Below, in pieces: positions 21,735-32,700 of a stretch of 44,191 nt of DNA. Position numbers and translations under genes: made by a program. The stretch is from Martensiomyces pterosporus (lineage: Eukaryota > Kickxellomycota > Kickxellomycetes > Kickxellales > Kickxellaceae): positions 2,259 through 46,449 of the forward strand of contig MU604044.1 in the NCBI GenBank assembly GCA_025201845.1. Direction: 5' to 3'. The stretch's first letter is position 1, and each line of letters opens with the position of its first letter. The notes under the pieces were generated by a model, which did no database searches, had not been told where the DNA came from, and saw nothing but the letters and a program-made list of their open reading frames with translations.

Positions 21735-22056
21735 AGCCAAAATGCTATCTGTTGGACGTTGGGACAGCTTATTGTCTTGCGGGCTTGTCTTTTTACTCTC
21801 ATCCTCTCGCCCCTTCCCTTGTGTACCATCCTCCCCTCTTCGCTTTTTTTCTTCTTCTATAAGTCTTGCTTGTCTTTTTACCATATAAATACGTACCTTT
21901 TCACTTCACATTGGTAGCCGTCAAGTAGTAACGTCAATAGAGCACTGCCAAAGGCTGAGTGAGTGGAAATGCAAACAAACAAACAAGCAAACAAGCAAAC
22001 AAACAAACAAACAAAAACGAGTAAGTGAACAAGCATGTGGCCGCATAGCCGTGGCT
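21735..22056. other. Convergent 3' flank with AAAC/AAGC microsatellite
   Basis: This 322-base spacer separates two convergent genes. It contains an imperfect (AAAC/AAGC)n run at about 21972-22015 and otherwise only 3' untranslated sequence. Confidence 0.6.
21972..22015. repeat. (AAAC/AAGC)n tetranucleotide microsatellite
   Basis: About eleven CAAA/CAAG units in a row lie between the stop codons of two convergent genes. Confidence 0.9.
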
Positions 22057-23508
22057 CTATCGAATGCCGTTCAATGGGTTGAACCCTGGGATGTGCTGTT
22101 CCTGGGGCTCGGTTATCTCTTCAATCGTCGGAGTAGCTGGCTGAGGGTTGGAATACCCAATTCTTTCAAGCATAGCTCGAGTTCGGGCCTGTGTATGAAC
22201 TAGAGTCTGTGCATATGGGGTGCTCAGCTGCTGAGCCGAACCGCCCGAGCAGTGGTGCGCTTGAGGCGGCGACGATGACAAAGCTGGAGATGTCAGCGTG
22301 CCCGTACCAAAGCTGGCTTCCAGGTAGTCAACAAGCGACTTTGAAAGCAGAGCACCATTGGCTTGCAGAGTCTGCTTGCTCCACACCTGTGAACCATGAG
22401 CGGGAGTGAGTGTTCTGCGCATAGGAGTGAGCGCTCCTAGAGCTGGTGCGGTGGTTCCAAGATATGGCGTGGTTTGGATATTGAGACCAGCCATGGCCTG
22501 GAACGGTGAGACACCGGTAACTGCATTTTGGTTAAGGAAGCTGTAAGCAGCGACGGTCGGGTCAATTGTAGATACTCCTGCGCTTGTGGCAATACCTGTG
22601 TTTGTGGTGGCAATGATGCTGCTGACAGGATGTCCTGTGGATAGTTGTGGTGCTGCTGCTTGCAAATGAAGAAGGGGCTCAGCTGTGCTGAACACCGATT
22701 CACCGGCAGCGCTGTCAGAAAAACTCCTGGTCTTCTTTGCCTTCCCCTGCGCGTCTGACACGCTGCTTCCCTGCAACACCGGGTGGTTTCTCGTCTGCTT
22801 GCTCGAGCGCTCAGCTACATCGCTGTCAATGCTCAGCGGGCTAGTGTCCATGCTGTGGCTGACTGCATCCAAATCCATGGGCAAATCCGCACCATTAGTC
22901 ATTGGCATTTGTGCAAACCCGACTCCATTGAAGCTAGCACTCATTGGCTGTTCCGGGTAAACAGTGCGCTGAGGCATGCTGGTGGACACTCCAATTCCAG
23001 CAAGAAACAAATGTTTCTTCTCCCAGGGCTCATTCTCAACTAGCTGGTGGAGCTGTTCGTACGCGTTGACAAGACGGTTCCAGTCAGCTGGGGCTTCGCG
23101 ACTGTAGATTGCAATAAGCCTCTGGGCATAGGTCAGCTCCCTAGTGTACGGTCTGTTGTTGAAAGGCGGACGCTTGAAGATGCTCATGATGTTCTTTTGC
23201 GCTAGCTGGAATATGCTGCCTGCTGCGCCCTCTTCGTGCCACTGGTTGAGATCGTAGAGCGCACAAAAGATGCGCGAGTTCTGGTTGCTGATGAACGACT
23301 CGAGTGTGCTTCTCAGGTGTGGGTTGTTTGCTAACTCAGGCTGCATTCGGATGATATCGCGAACCAGTGCTTCGAATTCTCTGGTTGCTGGATTGCCCAG
23401 AGTGGCAATGTTCTTTTCTACCAAGCTGAAGGAACTAAACATTCGCTCGAGGATCGCATTTTTGACATTGTCATTAAAGTTTACTCGCGACTTTTGGCTT
23501 CTGGTCAT
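22057..23508 (-). CDS. Protein of unknown function with helical N-terminus and disordered tail; possible distant member of the regulator family
   Basis: The 483-residue single-exon protein has an ordered, mostly helical first 170 residues and a long Ser/Thr/Gln/Pro-rich remainder. I do not recognise the ordered part. It starts SRVNFNDNVKNAILERMF and ends with IAIYSREAPADWNRLVNAY (about 132-150). That last element resembles the short APDVWAASISAF and DPALWARGVSAY blocks of the 30-kb and 15-kb regulators, including the P-x-x-W and A-aromatic pattern, but the match is short. A tail of this kind is common in transcriptional regulators. The start ATG is the first in the frame. Other possibilities are an RNA-binding or CTD-interacting adaptor; I cannot decide between them. 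Confidence 0.7.
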   Translation of the reverse strand: MTRSQKSRVNFNDNVKNAILERMFSSFSLVEKNIATLGNPATREFEALVRDIIRMQPELANNPHLRSTLESFISNQNSRIFCALYDLNQWHEEGAAGSIFQLAQKNIMSIFKRPPFNNRPYTRELTYAQRLIAIYSREAPADWNRLVNAYEQLHQLVENEPWEKKHLFLAGIGVSTSMPQRTVYPEQPMSASFNGVGFAQMPMTNGADLPMDLDAVSHSMDTSPLSIDSDVAERSSKQTRNHPVLQGSSVSDAQGKAKKTRSFSDSAAGESVFSTAEPLLHLQAAAPQLSTGHPVSSIIATTNTGIATSAGVSTIDPTVAAYSFLNQNAVTGVSPFQAMAGLNIQTTPYLGTTAPALGALTPMRRTLTPAHGSQVWSKQTLQANGALLSKSLVDYLEASFGTGTLTSPALSSSPPQAHHCSGGSAQQLSTPYAQTLVHTQARTRAMLERIGYSNPQPATPTIEEITEPQEQHIPGFNPLNGIR

Positions 23509-23959
23509 GGCTAAAAAAATGAATAATGGTGCAAATGCAATGAGATGGGTGCTCAGCTGGGGAGGCGTGGATGCAAATGTGTGTGCTGTTGTCTAAAGCG
23601 TTTCGTCCGTAGGCTGGCCAAGATACCTCTACATATTTATATGAGTGCCAGCGTGGGCAAAAGCGTGTCGAGCGATACAGCCAAATCAGTTATAGGAATA
23701 TTGCCCAAGTTGGTGCTAACAAGTTGGTAAATGTGGGTGACGGTTTCCTGGCATTATCTTCATTCTTGCTCATCCCAGGGATACCGAGCTAGCAGGTGTC
23801 AAAACAATTCACAGTACAAAAGGGATTAAGACGATGACGTAGAAAGAGTTATCGAAGATGGACCACACCTCCACATGCGCACAGGTACAAAGCAGCGTGC
23901 TGCAAACTTTGAGAGGAATAAAACGTGAGACGGTTTATTCTCTATCGTAATTATCATGC
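23509..23959. promoter_or_regulatory. Promoter region of the 22-kb gene
   Basis: This 450-base stretch lies upstream of the minus-strand 483-residue protein. It also contains the probable polyadenylation signal (AATAAA on the minus strand, about 23938) of a proposed small gene upstream. Confidence 0.4.
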
Positions 23960-24166
23960 TTAACGGCTTGGTTTCATGAGTGAGCATGCCGACCCCTTCT
24001 TGCTGGCATCCATGTTTGGGCCAGGCTGGAGCAAGCCCGTAGAAGCTCTTTCTAACTCCTTTGTTTCTTCATCAATCTCACCTCTCTCTACGACTCTCGC
24101 ATCACATCCAAATGCGCTTTTTTGAGGGTCATCTGAAAGGGCTGTCTGTCCTAACTCTTCACGCAT
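23960..24166 (-). CDS. Possible small hydrophilic protein of 68 residues
   Basis: The frame starts MREELGQTALSDDPQKSAF and ends SACSLMKPSR before a TAA stop. Its composition (Glu/Lys/Asp-rich in the middle, with few rare residues) looks more like protein than the surrounding frames. On the minus strand the ATG is preceded by a CT-rich run, and AATAAA lies about 20 bases after the stop, as expected for a real 3' end. A second open frame (24151-24336) overlaps just upstream and could be part of a spliced form. I recognise no family. It might be a small gene, a terminal exon or chance. Confidence 0.3.
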   Translation of the reverse strand: MREELGQTALSDDPQKSAFGCDARVVERGEIDEETKELERASTGLLQPGPNMDASKKGSACSLMKPSR

Positions 24167-27100
24167 ACAAAAGAAAGAGCAGGAGGCGAGGCTGAGCTGC
24201 GATTATCTGTGCACAAGAAATGAAGGTTGCCCAAGCGGATTGCCTCTTTTTCATCGCCGTTCATACCGCTTTCTATTTCTATTGTGAACATGGGTGCTTT
24301 GGCGTTCGGGGCGAGTGCCGCATTTCCACAAAACAAGTCGCTCTAGGCGCAGGCAAAGCCCGCATGCGCAGTGCTCTCGGTTTCGTTCCATGGCACATTT
24401 TTATTTTCTCCTTTTTCGAGCACCATGCACGCGATCAGTACTGGTGTCTTGCACAGCCTTTTGGCCCAAATCCACACGCCTGCAGGATCAACGCTGATGT
24501 TGACGATGGCATATGAGCAATCTAATTAGATTTGCAAAAGAGGCATCCTATTTATGCAATAGATACTGACTGCTGAGAATAAGCGAACAGCAAATTTTCA
24601 ATTGCACCACACGCACATGGGCATTCTCTGCGTAGAAACGTATTGGCATCCCCAACCCCAATCAGTGACAAGCTCCTCGCAAGCCAAGTGCCCATTATCC
24701 CACCATGTATGATCGCTCCGAATGAGCTCATATGACCGCAAAGAAGTGTGAATAGAGGAAATGGCCGATTGTGCCTCAGTTTTGCGCAGCCATCCTGAGG
24801 AGAAAGTCCGACACCCCGTGTAGAATCCAGCGCGTGCATGCTGCCAATATGGAGTGGAGTAGGCTATACGCGGATGATTGCCCATTTGCCATGGTTAGGA
24901 TTGCGCGCAAGCGTAATCTCATTTATTTCTTGAGTCCGGAGGAAGAAATCAGCAAGCTGCCCTCGCTTTCATTTCACGAGCTGGTGTAGTTACAATAACA
25001 GGAGCTCTACATGACGGCCAGCTTTGGCGATGCCTGCTAGATGCTAGGAGGAAAGGGCATAGGCAATCATGAAGAGTCGGTCCTTCCCCCCCCCCAAAAC
25101 TCAACCACCTCTGGTGCAGATGCCAAGGGAGAAAGGTGGGAAAGGCAGGCCTCGCTCATACGCAGCACATAATTGTGTGGGTCGCCACCAAGGATGCGCC
25201 GCCCTGTGTGTGCTGCCCCCGTCTCGCCACGAAATCAAGGCATATCTATGCACTAGCCACACCAGATCACCAGTGAGTGCCCAGACGCCCTCTCTCGCAT
25301 CGCCTGTTTGTTTATGCGCTGTGTATGCACGTACTTGTCAAATTTGCTAAATGAACAGCAGCCTCTTTTGCCACTGTTCCCGCTGTTGATGTGCGATGCC
25401 TGTTGTGCAAGTTCAAGAGCAGGGATATCCGCTCGATAGAGTGCGAGGCCACCTGCGGCGTGAATTCCCTTCCTCGGACATGTTTGCTTGCCCAGTAGGT
25501 GTGGCTTTGCAATTGTAGAGTGCACAAGTGGCAAGGTGCGCCCCTGTGCTTGCTCTAGCGTCGAATGCTGCCAAGCACGGAAGTCACATGGGTCTCTTGC
25601 AGGGAGCGGTGCTAGCCAGGAATCCACACGGCCCTGGTGCTGTTTGTCCTGAATAGGCAATGATCCGCTCAATTCGGATACACACAGCACGCCGGAGTGG
25701 GCCTGGGGGTCGCTGATTTCTCGTGCACACGCATACACACACGATAGATCTTCATCTTCGAGGGGCATGTCGGAGCTAAGGAGAGCGATTGAGTGCACTC
25801 CGATTCGTTGCATTGATTTTGCCATGGTTTTTAGGCGTGGCTTCAGCTGCTGATGCATTAATTTCTTCAGGCAGTTGGCACGTATGAACGAGCACACGCC
25901 CAGGCCCTTAGAGGAATCTCCAGTGTTGTGGGTTATTTCCTCAATGGCAATTGTACAATGCCCAACAACCTCCGACCGAGGAAAGAAAAATCATGCGCAG
26001 GGAAAAATCAATGCAAAGGCCTGCTGGAGAATGCAGCCTCTTTGACCGAAGGAGGAGCAGCTGCCTTCTGTTTGTTTACATATTCGATGTACTGGGTTTC
26101 GACGGGCAGAGTCCGAGTGTTGTGCAGGTGTGCGTTGGTGCTTTTGTGGAGCAGCGCCCAGGGCATACATGCTTGCTGCTTCTTGCTTGGCCACCCGCAT
26201 CACCATGCACACATACATCGCATGTGGGGCGGGGGTGGGAAATGAGGGAGGGCATATGTGGAGAGGAGTGTTTTGCTGCTGGGATTGAGAAATCCAGCAG
26301 AGTTCTTGCATTGATTTTATGCCTATGACTAATCACGGTAGCACTAGTTGCGGATTGTGAACCGGTGTCACTGCACAGTGAACTCCACGACTGCCGTCCG
26401 CTGGACAGGGGCAGAAGCGAAACCTGAAGCAAAACCAGAAACAGCAAACAGCATGGAAATTCACTGCACAAGCGGCTCTGTCTGAGCCATGCAGCCAGAG
26501 CCGTGTGATCGGGCTCGCAGTCTGCAAAGTGCGCTCTGCAAGTTACCGGGCGCTGCTGGTCCTGCACGGCATGCACAGGGAGCAGGGGGGCGGGACAATC
26601 GCGCTGATGAGGGGACGGGTGAATCATCGACCCACATGGGTAATGCGCTTGCCAATTTGCTTTCTTCGGCAAAAAGAAGGCTGGCAACTGCATTCTGCAT
26701 TTACTGCAAAGCAAAAGAAGCGTCTGTAAACGAGTTTGTTTGGCAGCATCGTTGGGCGATGGGCTGGATCTGCACGCGCTAGCATTTGCTATTGCCTCCG
26801 TCTCTAGGGCTATTGTTGGGGAAGGAGGGTGCGGGTGTGAGAATCGGGGCAGATCTCTGTCAATGTTACGAGTTTAGGATTGGCGTGGTTTGCGAGGTAT
26901 CGATGCAGAGTCGATGGTCTGGGCAAATGGCAGGCGTGGAGCACAGCCCAATGCTCCTGGTTTGGCAAGAGCGTGCGCGGGGCGTTTCGGACACTCCTGC
27001 TGCAGAGAACGGATAGGGCTGCTGGCGTCGCACTAGCCCGCGAGTGGATGTCGCCAGGCAGGGGGAAACAGTAGAAAATCCACACGCAACCCAAATACAC

Positions 27101-29765
27101 TGTCGCCTCCCGCTTACCTCATAACAAAGGAAATGCACACTGTGCATGTCATGAGGTAGGGACAGAGGGGAGGCAGGCGGTCGATCGCTTGCTGTGTGGC
27201 TATCCTGCTCCCCCCATCCTCTCATCCCGCTTCGTCCGCCTTGCCTTTGGCCGTGCATATAGCCATGTCCATTTGCGACACCGATTGCCGCTGCGTCCTG
27301 CTGCTCCAATCGCCATGCGACGGGCGGCGAGAAGAAGGGAATGGCCAGGACACACACCTCAGAACAGACGCACAATGGGCCGAACCAGCGCTGCTGCCCA
27401 CTATACCGTTTTGGCTTGGCATGCGTTGTCTTGGCTGAAACTCAGTTCCGGTTCGCTTTCGCGGCAGGCGGTACCATCCCACAGATTGCGTCTGCCTGCA
27501 TTCAACCATGCTGAGCGTAGTGGGCACCGGGTGCTGTCGGGGGGTGCTTGGTGGAAATTCCAGCAACGGAAGCCAAGACATTTTTTTGCTTGTGTGAGCC
27601 TGTGGATGCCAAGAGTGCACGTGTCAGGTTTAGGTGATTGTTAATGCGAGGGACGCGGGTATGCGGTAGTTGGCGGGCGAAGGTTCTCTGGGTAATGGCT
27701 CGGCAATCCCCTCTTCGTTCAGGCAATCGCGCTCGATGTAATTGCTGCCCTTCCAGATCTGCGCCCTGAATCCTTCGTTCCCTATGTGGCAGACGCTTCT
27801 CGCGAAAACATATCCGATGTCCGCCTGGCGAGCGGATGCAAGGAAAGCGCTAGTGGCTCAACCAGGGACTGCCAGCCCTGCCGGTGCCAGCAGGGCATTT
27901 CACTAGCGTGTGCCGTGCAGCTACGAAGCAGGCAGCGTGGATGCGGGTGTTCGGGCTTGCTGGCAGTGACATGCCGGCGGGGCGAGGCACATGCTGGCAG
28001 TGGCTGCACGCTAGAGGGACTAGCAGGCTATTTTTGTCACTGAAAGTTGGCAGCGCCAACCTGGCACGCAGCGCAATGGGCCTGTCACCCTCCCCACATG
28101 CAATGGCCTCCTCTCAACGGCTGTCCTGCCGCCTGCCTCGCCAGCGAATGCCACTCGGCAGGCGGGTGGAAAAGAGGAGGGAAGGGGGAGGCGAAATTGA
28201 GGGAGCTGACGACGATGATTGTCGTGAATGTGCAACTCACTTTGTGCGTTTCATCTGCGTATGGCGGGGGCCACATAGCTTCTTTTTGTTTTTGCTGCAG
28301 CACAGTTCAGCTGCATATCCCAATCGCCCTTGTTGGGTAGATTTCTGCTGGCTGCGCAAAAACGCAAATTGCATAACAGGATGGTGTGGGTGGGTGGCCA
28401 TGGGTGTGGTGGTCGCGTACATGCACGCTGGTTGTCGATGGCGGCTGCAGCTACGGCCTGCCGCACCGCCCCCTGCTGCCTGAGCGGGCAAAGAGTGGTT
28501 TGGCGCTCACGCTCACGCACGCGCAGAGGGGAAATATTGCAGGCGGGGGCAAACGGAGTGGGCGGCTGCTAGCGGCGAGCTGTCTTGCGCTTGAACCCTG
28601 TGCTGGATGCCACAGGGCCTTTTTCGCCAGCACCCGCTTGCGCGCTTGTGTGGCGAATAGGACGAACCTCGATCGCTAATTATAAATAATACCCTAGTGG
28701 CCCTGGCCTCTAATCGCAGGAACCCCTTCCCCTCTCACCTCCTCCCCTCTCTCAGCCCACACCACGCACTCGCTCACTGGCCACTCTATTTTCTCATTTA
28801 GCCTCGAGCACCTTGAACCTTCTCGTTATTTTCCTGACCAATTATATATATAGTCTAGCTGGCTGGCATCCACATATCTTTCCCCTCGCCTCGACTTTTG
28901 CTCTTGTTGCCGGTTGCAGCCCTGCCTCAATCTATTCGCGTGCGCGCTGGCTGATTAAGCTTCTATATATTTTTCGGCATCTGTCGCTATTACTGAGCGC
29001 CCCAGCCTGTGCCTTCTTAGTCGCAGAAAAGGTAAGCAAAACGGCGCTGTCCTGCTTTGCAGCAGCACAGCCGATGAAAAAGCATGCCTGCACCAGGCAG
29101 CATCGCTTCGCTGCTTTGTCCATTGCTCCCCAGCCAAAATAGCCGAGGCGAGCATGCTGTCCTGTCTGTCTCAGCAAGTCTGCAGCCAAATAGCACACCC
29201 CAGGCCCCTTCTCTCGGGTATTCCCAAATGCAGCGCGAGGGCGAGCGAAGGGTCACAATCAAGCATCGAACAGAGGAGCTCCACTCGGGCTTCATTGTGA
29301 GCCATTTGCTTTTCGCCTTGTCCGTCGCAGCTGGTATCTACCGAGTAAGAGGAAATAAAGCAGGTCTCAATATCTGCGGCAAGCACCAGGGGTTTGCTGC
29401 CGCCCCTCCTTACCCACCCCCTCTCCCCATGCCCCTTGCAACCCGTATCCAATTGTTCATATTTGCACACACACCGCCTGCCAATTTGCACTTGTCCATT
29501 TGGCCACCTCCCTTGCCTGCCGCACTTGCACCTATCCCCAATAGACACCCGCGATATGGCGGTTGCGGGCACATTGCTACCACTGCCACAACAGCTGCTT
29601 TGCTCTCTCATCATCCACTCCACCAGCTGTCCATCTCCTGTGCTTCAGCTCCATCTAATCCACCGCTCTAGCTGCCATACTGATTTTCTTTTATAGCACT
29701 GCAGCAAACAGTACCAATAGGGTGCCGAGAAAAGCAGACACAAAAGCAGCACCTCTCCCCACGAT
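24167..29765. promoter_or_regulatory. Long upstream region of the 30-kb regulator, no supported gene
   Basis: Over more than 5.5 kb I find no frame that looks convincingly like protein; the longest ATG frame (25253-25858, minus) has no recognisable features. The last kilobase looks like a promoter and leader for the regulator: CT-rich DNA at 28710-28800, a TATA box (TATATATAG, about 28845-28853), and then a likely leader intron. The size of the region matches the extended promoters known for some fungal master regulators. Confidence 0.45.
29032..29696 (+). other. Probable 5'-leader intron of the 30-kb regulator gene
   Basis: CAGAAAAG is followed by GTAAGC, a consensus donor, at 29032. GATTTTCTTTTATAG ends at 29696, a strong acceptor about 70 bases before the regulator's ATG. 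Candidate branch sites CTAAT and CTGAT lie within 45 bases of the acceptor. A TATA box lies about 180 bases before the donor, so a short non-coding first exon fits. Removing the 665-base intron would also remove many upstream ATGs from the leader. Confidence 0.4.
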
Positions 29766-32700
29766 ATGGCCAGCTCATCACGCCGTGCTAGAAGGAACTC
29801 CCACACCAGCAACCCCTCAGTTGCTTCCGCTGCAGCCGCTGCCGCTGCTGCCATGGCTGCTGCAGCTGCCTCCATCGACTCGCCGGCTGCGAATGCAGCG
29901 CGCGGAGCATCCTGGCCCCGCAACAACTGGACAGAGGCCGAGACGCGCGAGGTGATGGAGATCCTAGTCGACGAGTTTATCCGCTCCAACTACAACACCG
30001 CAGCCTACAGCAAGAGCCGCGCGCCGGACCCACGTTTCGACAAGCTGTCCTTCAACAGGCCCTCGCGCGAGCTGTACAACAAGGTGCAGAACCTCCGCCA
30101 GAGGTTCTTCACCCCACACGGGTACCTCTTGCGCTGGGCCAGCTCGGAGACGGATGCCCGTGGCCTGAAGCGCGCCGAGAAGGGTCTGACTAATAGCAAG
30201 ACCAGAGAAAGCATATACGGCATTTTCGCCTCCGAGGTCCCAGCCTCCCTCTTGGCAAGTGGTGGTCAGGTAGTGTCCGACGAAGGCGGGATAAGTGACT
30301 TGCAACAAATGGCTGCCACCGAGGCCTCCTCAGCGAACAATGGCGCTGCTAATAATGGAACTGCAGTGTCGGAGAAGAGCGTCAACTTTTATTGCGATAT
30401 ATTCCGCCGCACTGCCCCCGACGTGTGGGCTGCGTCAATCAGCGCCTTCAAGCTGTTCTTGTCGCACCCCGAATACCAGAGCACAGGCGCCTCTGGCGAG
30501 GGCACAGGCCGCCGGCCAGGCAGCAATCAGGAAGGCAAGCCTAGGAGCCGCCAGCGGCGCCAGCAGCAGGCCAGCGACGACTACGACCACCACATGCAAG
30601 ACCCCCAGCACTTGCAAGGCCTTATGAGCTACCCTCCCTCAGTGCCCCTTCCAAACAACGCCGCGGTCCTTGACACGCCCTCCACTGTTTTAATGACCGA
30701 CTTTAGCTCCGACTTTAACAGCGATGTCAACGACGAGGGCAATGAGCTGGAGCTGGTCTCGGTGGTCGGCCACTCGTGGCACAAGTTCCTCTGCGACAGA
30801 AACCGCTGGGCGTCCCTGGGTCTGAGCTATAGAGACAACGAGGACTGGGAGCGGCAGGAAGTCTCGTTTCTCGTCCGGCACCTTCTGACTCTTTTTGACT
30901 GCTCCTTTGATAACCTCGAGATCCCGCTGACCTTTGTGCCTGCCTTCTCGGGCGCGCTGGACTCGCCGAGCATCGAGCAGGCGGTCAACAGGTCCAACTC
31001 TGTGCGCTATGTCACTCTGGGAAGCCTTGACGCGGAGCTCCTCCAATGCCTCGAGCATGTCGACCGCAAGGAGCAGCAGTACTCTGTGCGCTATGTCACT
31101 CTGGGAAGCCTTGACGCGGAGCTCCTCCAATGCCTCGAGCATGTCGACCGCAAGGAGCAGCAGTACACCATGCTGTCCCTCTGCCTGCTTACCGACAGAG
31201 CCAGCCACCTGGAAACAGCCCTGGCGTTGCTTGTGAGCCGTGGAAACAGCGGCCAGCGGTTTGGCGCATTCCCGCACAACGACCCAATGTTTGCTCGCCT
31301 CTCGGTGACAGCAGCGCTGTCTGGGAGCCAGACGATGTGGCACGAGTACAATAGCCAGGTGCTCTCGCAGGGGGTGCCGATGACGCCGCACCAGGACGAG
31401 TTCAGCAACCTGGCGTTTGCCTACGCGCAGAGCGGCATCAAGTACTCGTTCTTTGCACGCAAGAAGGGCCACTTCTTTGAGATGACCCGTGACGAAGAGT
31501 GGGCGCCAACGATTATGGCCACGCAGCTGCGTCCACACTGGTCGCCCAGCAGCGTCACAAGCGATGTGCTGCTCAGCACACTAAAGGACGACGCGCAGAA
31601 GATTCTGTGCGGCATGGTGGAGCTCTTTGGGCTGCGGCCTTTTTGCTATGGCTTCTTTGATGGCATTTCGGCTGGCACCAGGGGCGCTGGGGCAGCCGGC
31701 GGTGGCGGCGTGCGTCGGATTTCGGAGGACCCAAGTGCTGGGTCGCGCAGAAGAAACCAGTCCATCACACGCGTGCGCAAGGCAAGGGCCAGTGCCAGCG
31801 CGGTGCCCACTGCATCCAGCGCCGGCGGCTCGCCCTATGCGCTGGGCGCTGCCCACCACCAGCCGTACCGCCGTCCGCAGAGCTTGAACTCGACTGGCAA
31901 CCACAGAAGCAGCAGCAGCAGCAGCAACAACAACAGCATGGTTCTGGCTGCCCAGGCTGCGGTTGCCGCTGCTGCCACCGTCAACCCAAGCAGCTACCCA
32001 GATGCCTCGACAAACGCAGCAGTCCCTCTGCTCTCGTCGATCAACCGACCTTTTGGCCCGGGGTCCAGGGGCAACGCCAGGAGAGGGTACCTGGATCAGG
32101 GCAGCTTGCAGCGCATGTCAGGGTCCTCGTCTTCTACCACGCACTTGCCTTTTATGTCGCCGCAGACCAGGTCCATGAACTCGTTCTCGCGCGTCAGCGT
32201 GTCCTCGATGTCGCTGCCAAACTCGCCGTTCTTCGGCTTCCCCATGGACAGCTTTGCGCAATCCTCGGCAGCCAACCCACCAACCACCTCGTCAGGGACA
32301 CAGGGCCAGCAGCACCAGCAGCAGCTGCTGTCGTCCTCAGGCGGCGGTAACAATGGCGTGGGGCCACATGACTCGTCGGCAGCACACCTGTTCCCCTCAC
32401 TCAGTGACGCCACGTTTGCCGCAGCATCAGCGGTGGCGGGCAGCAGTGGGGTTGGGTTTTTGACAGACCCGTCGCTTGGCGGCTTGGCGAATATTGCCGC
32501 TGCTGGGCCGACTACCAGCCTCAACGACGATGCGCAGGGGATCAACATGTACCCCGCTCCGCATAGCTTTGGCAGCACGCTGGCGCAATTCAGCGATATG
32601 CAGCAGCACCAGGCGCCGCCGCACTCGTCGTCCTTGGACGCTGTGGACACTCCTCCTATGGGCGGCTTTGACGCCACTTCTCTGTTCTCGGGCGTCGCCT

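Noticed and set aside
25253..25858. A 201-codon ATG frame on the minus strand in the long gap
   Set aside because: It has no recognisable motif, mixed composition and no promoter or polyadenylation signal near its ends; probably chance or a decayed gene.
28585..28605. GCGCTTGAACC, similar to a reversed tRNA B box
   Set aside because: The flanks do not form a T stem or acceptor stem.
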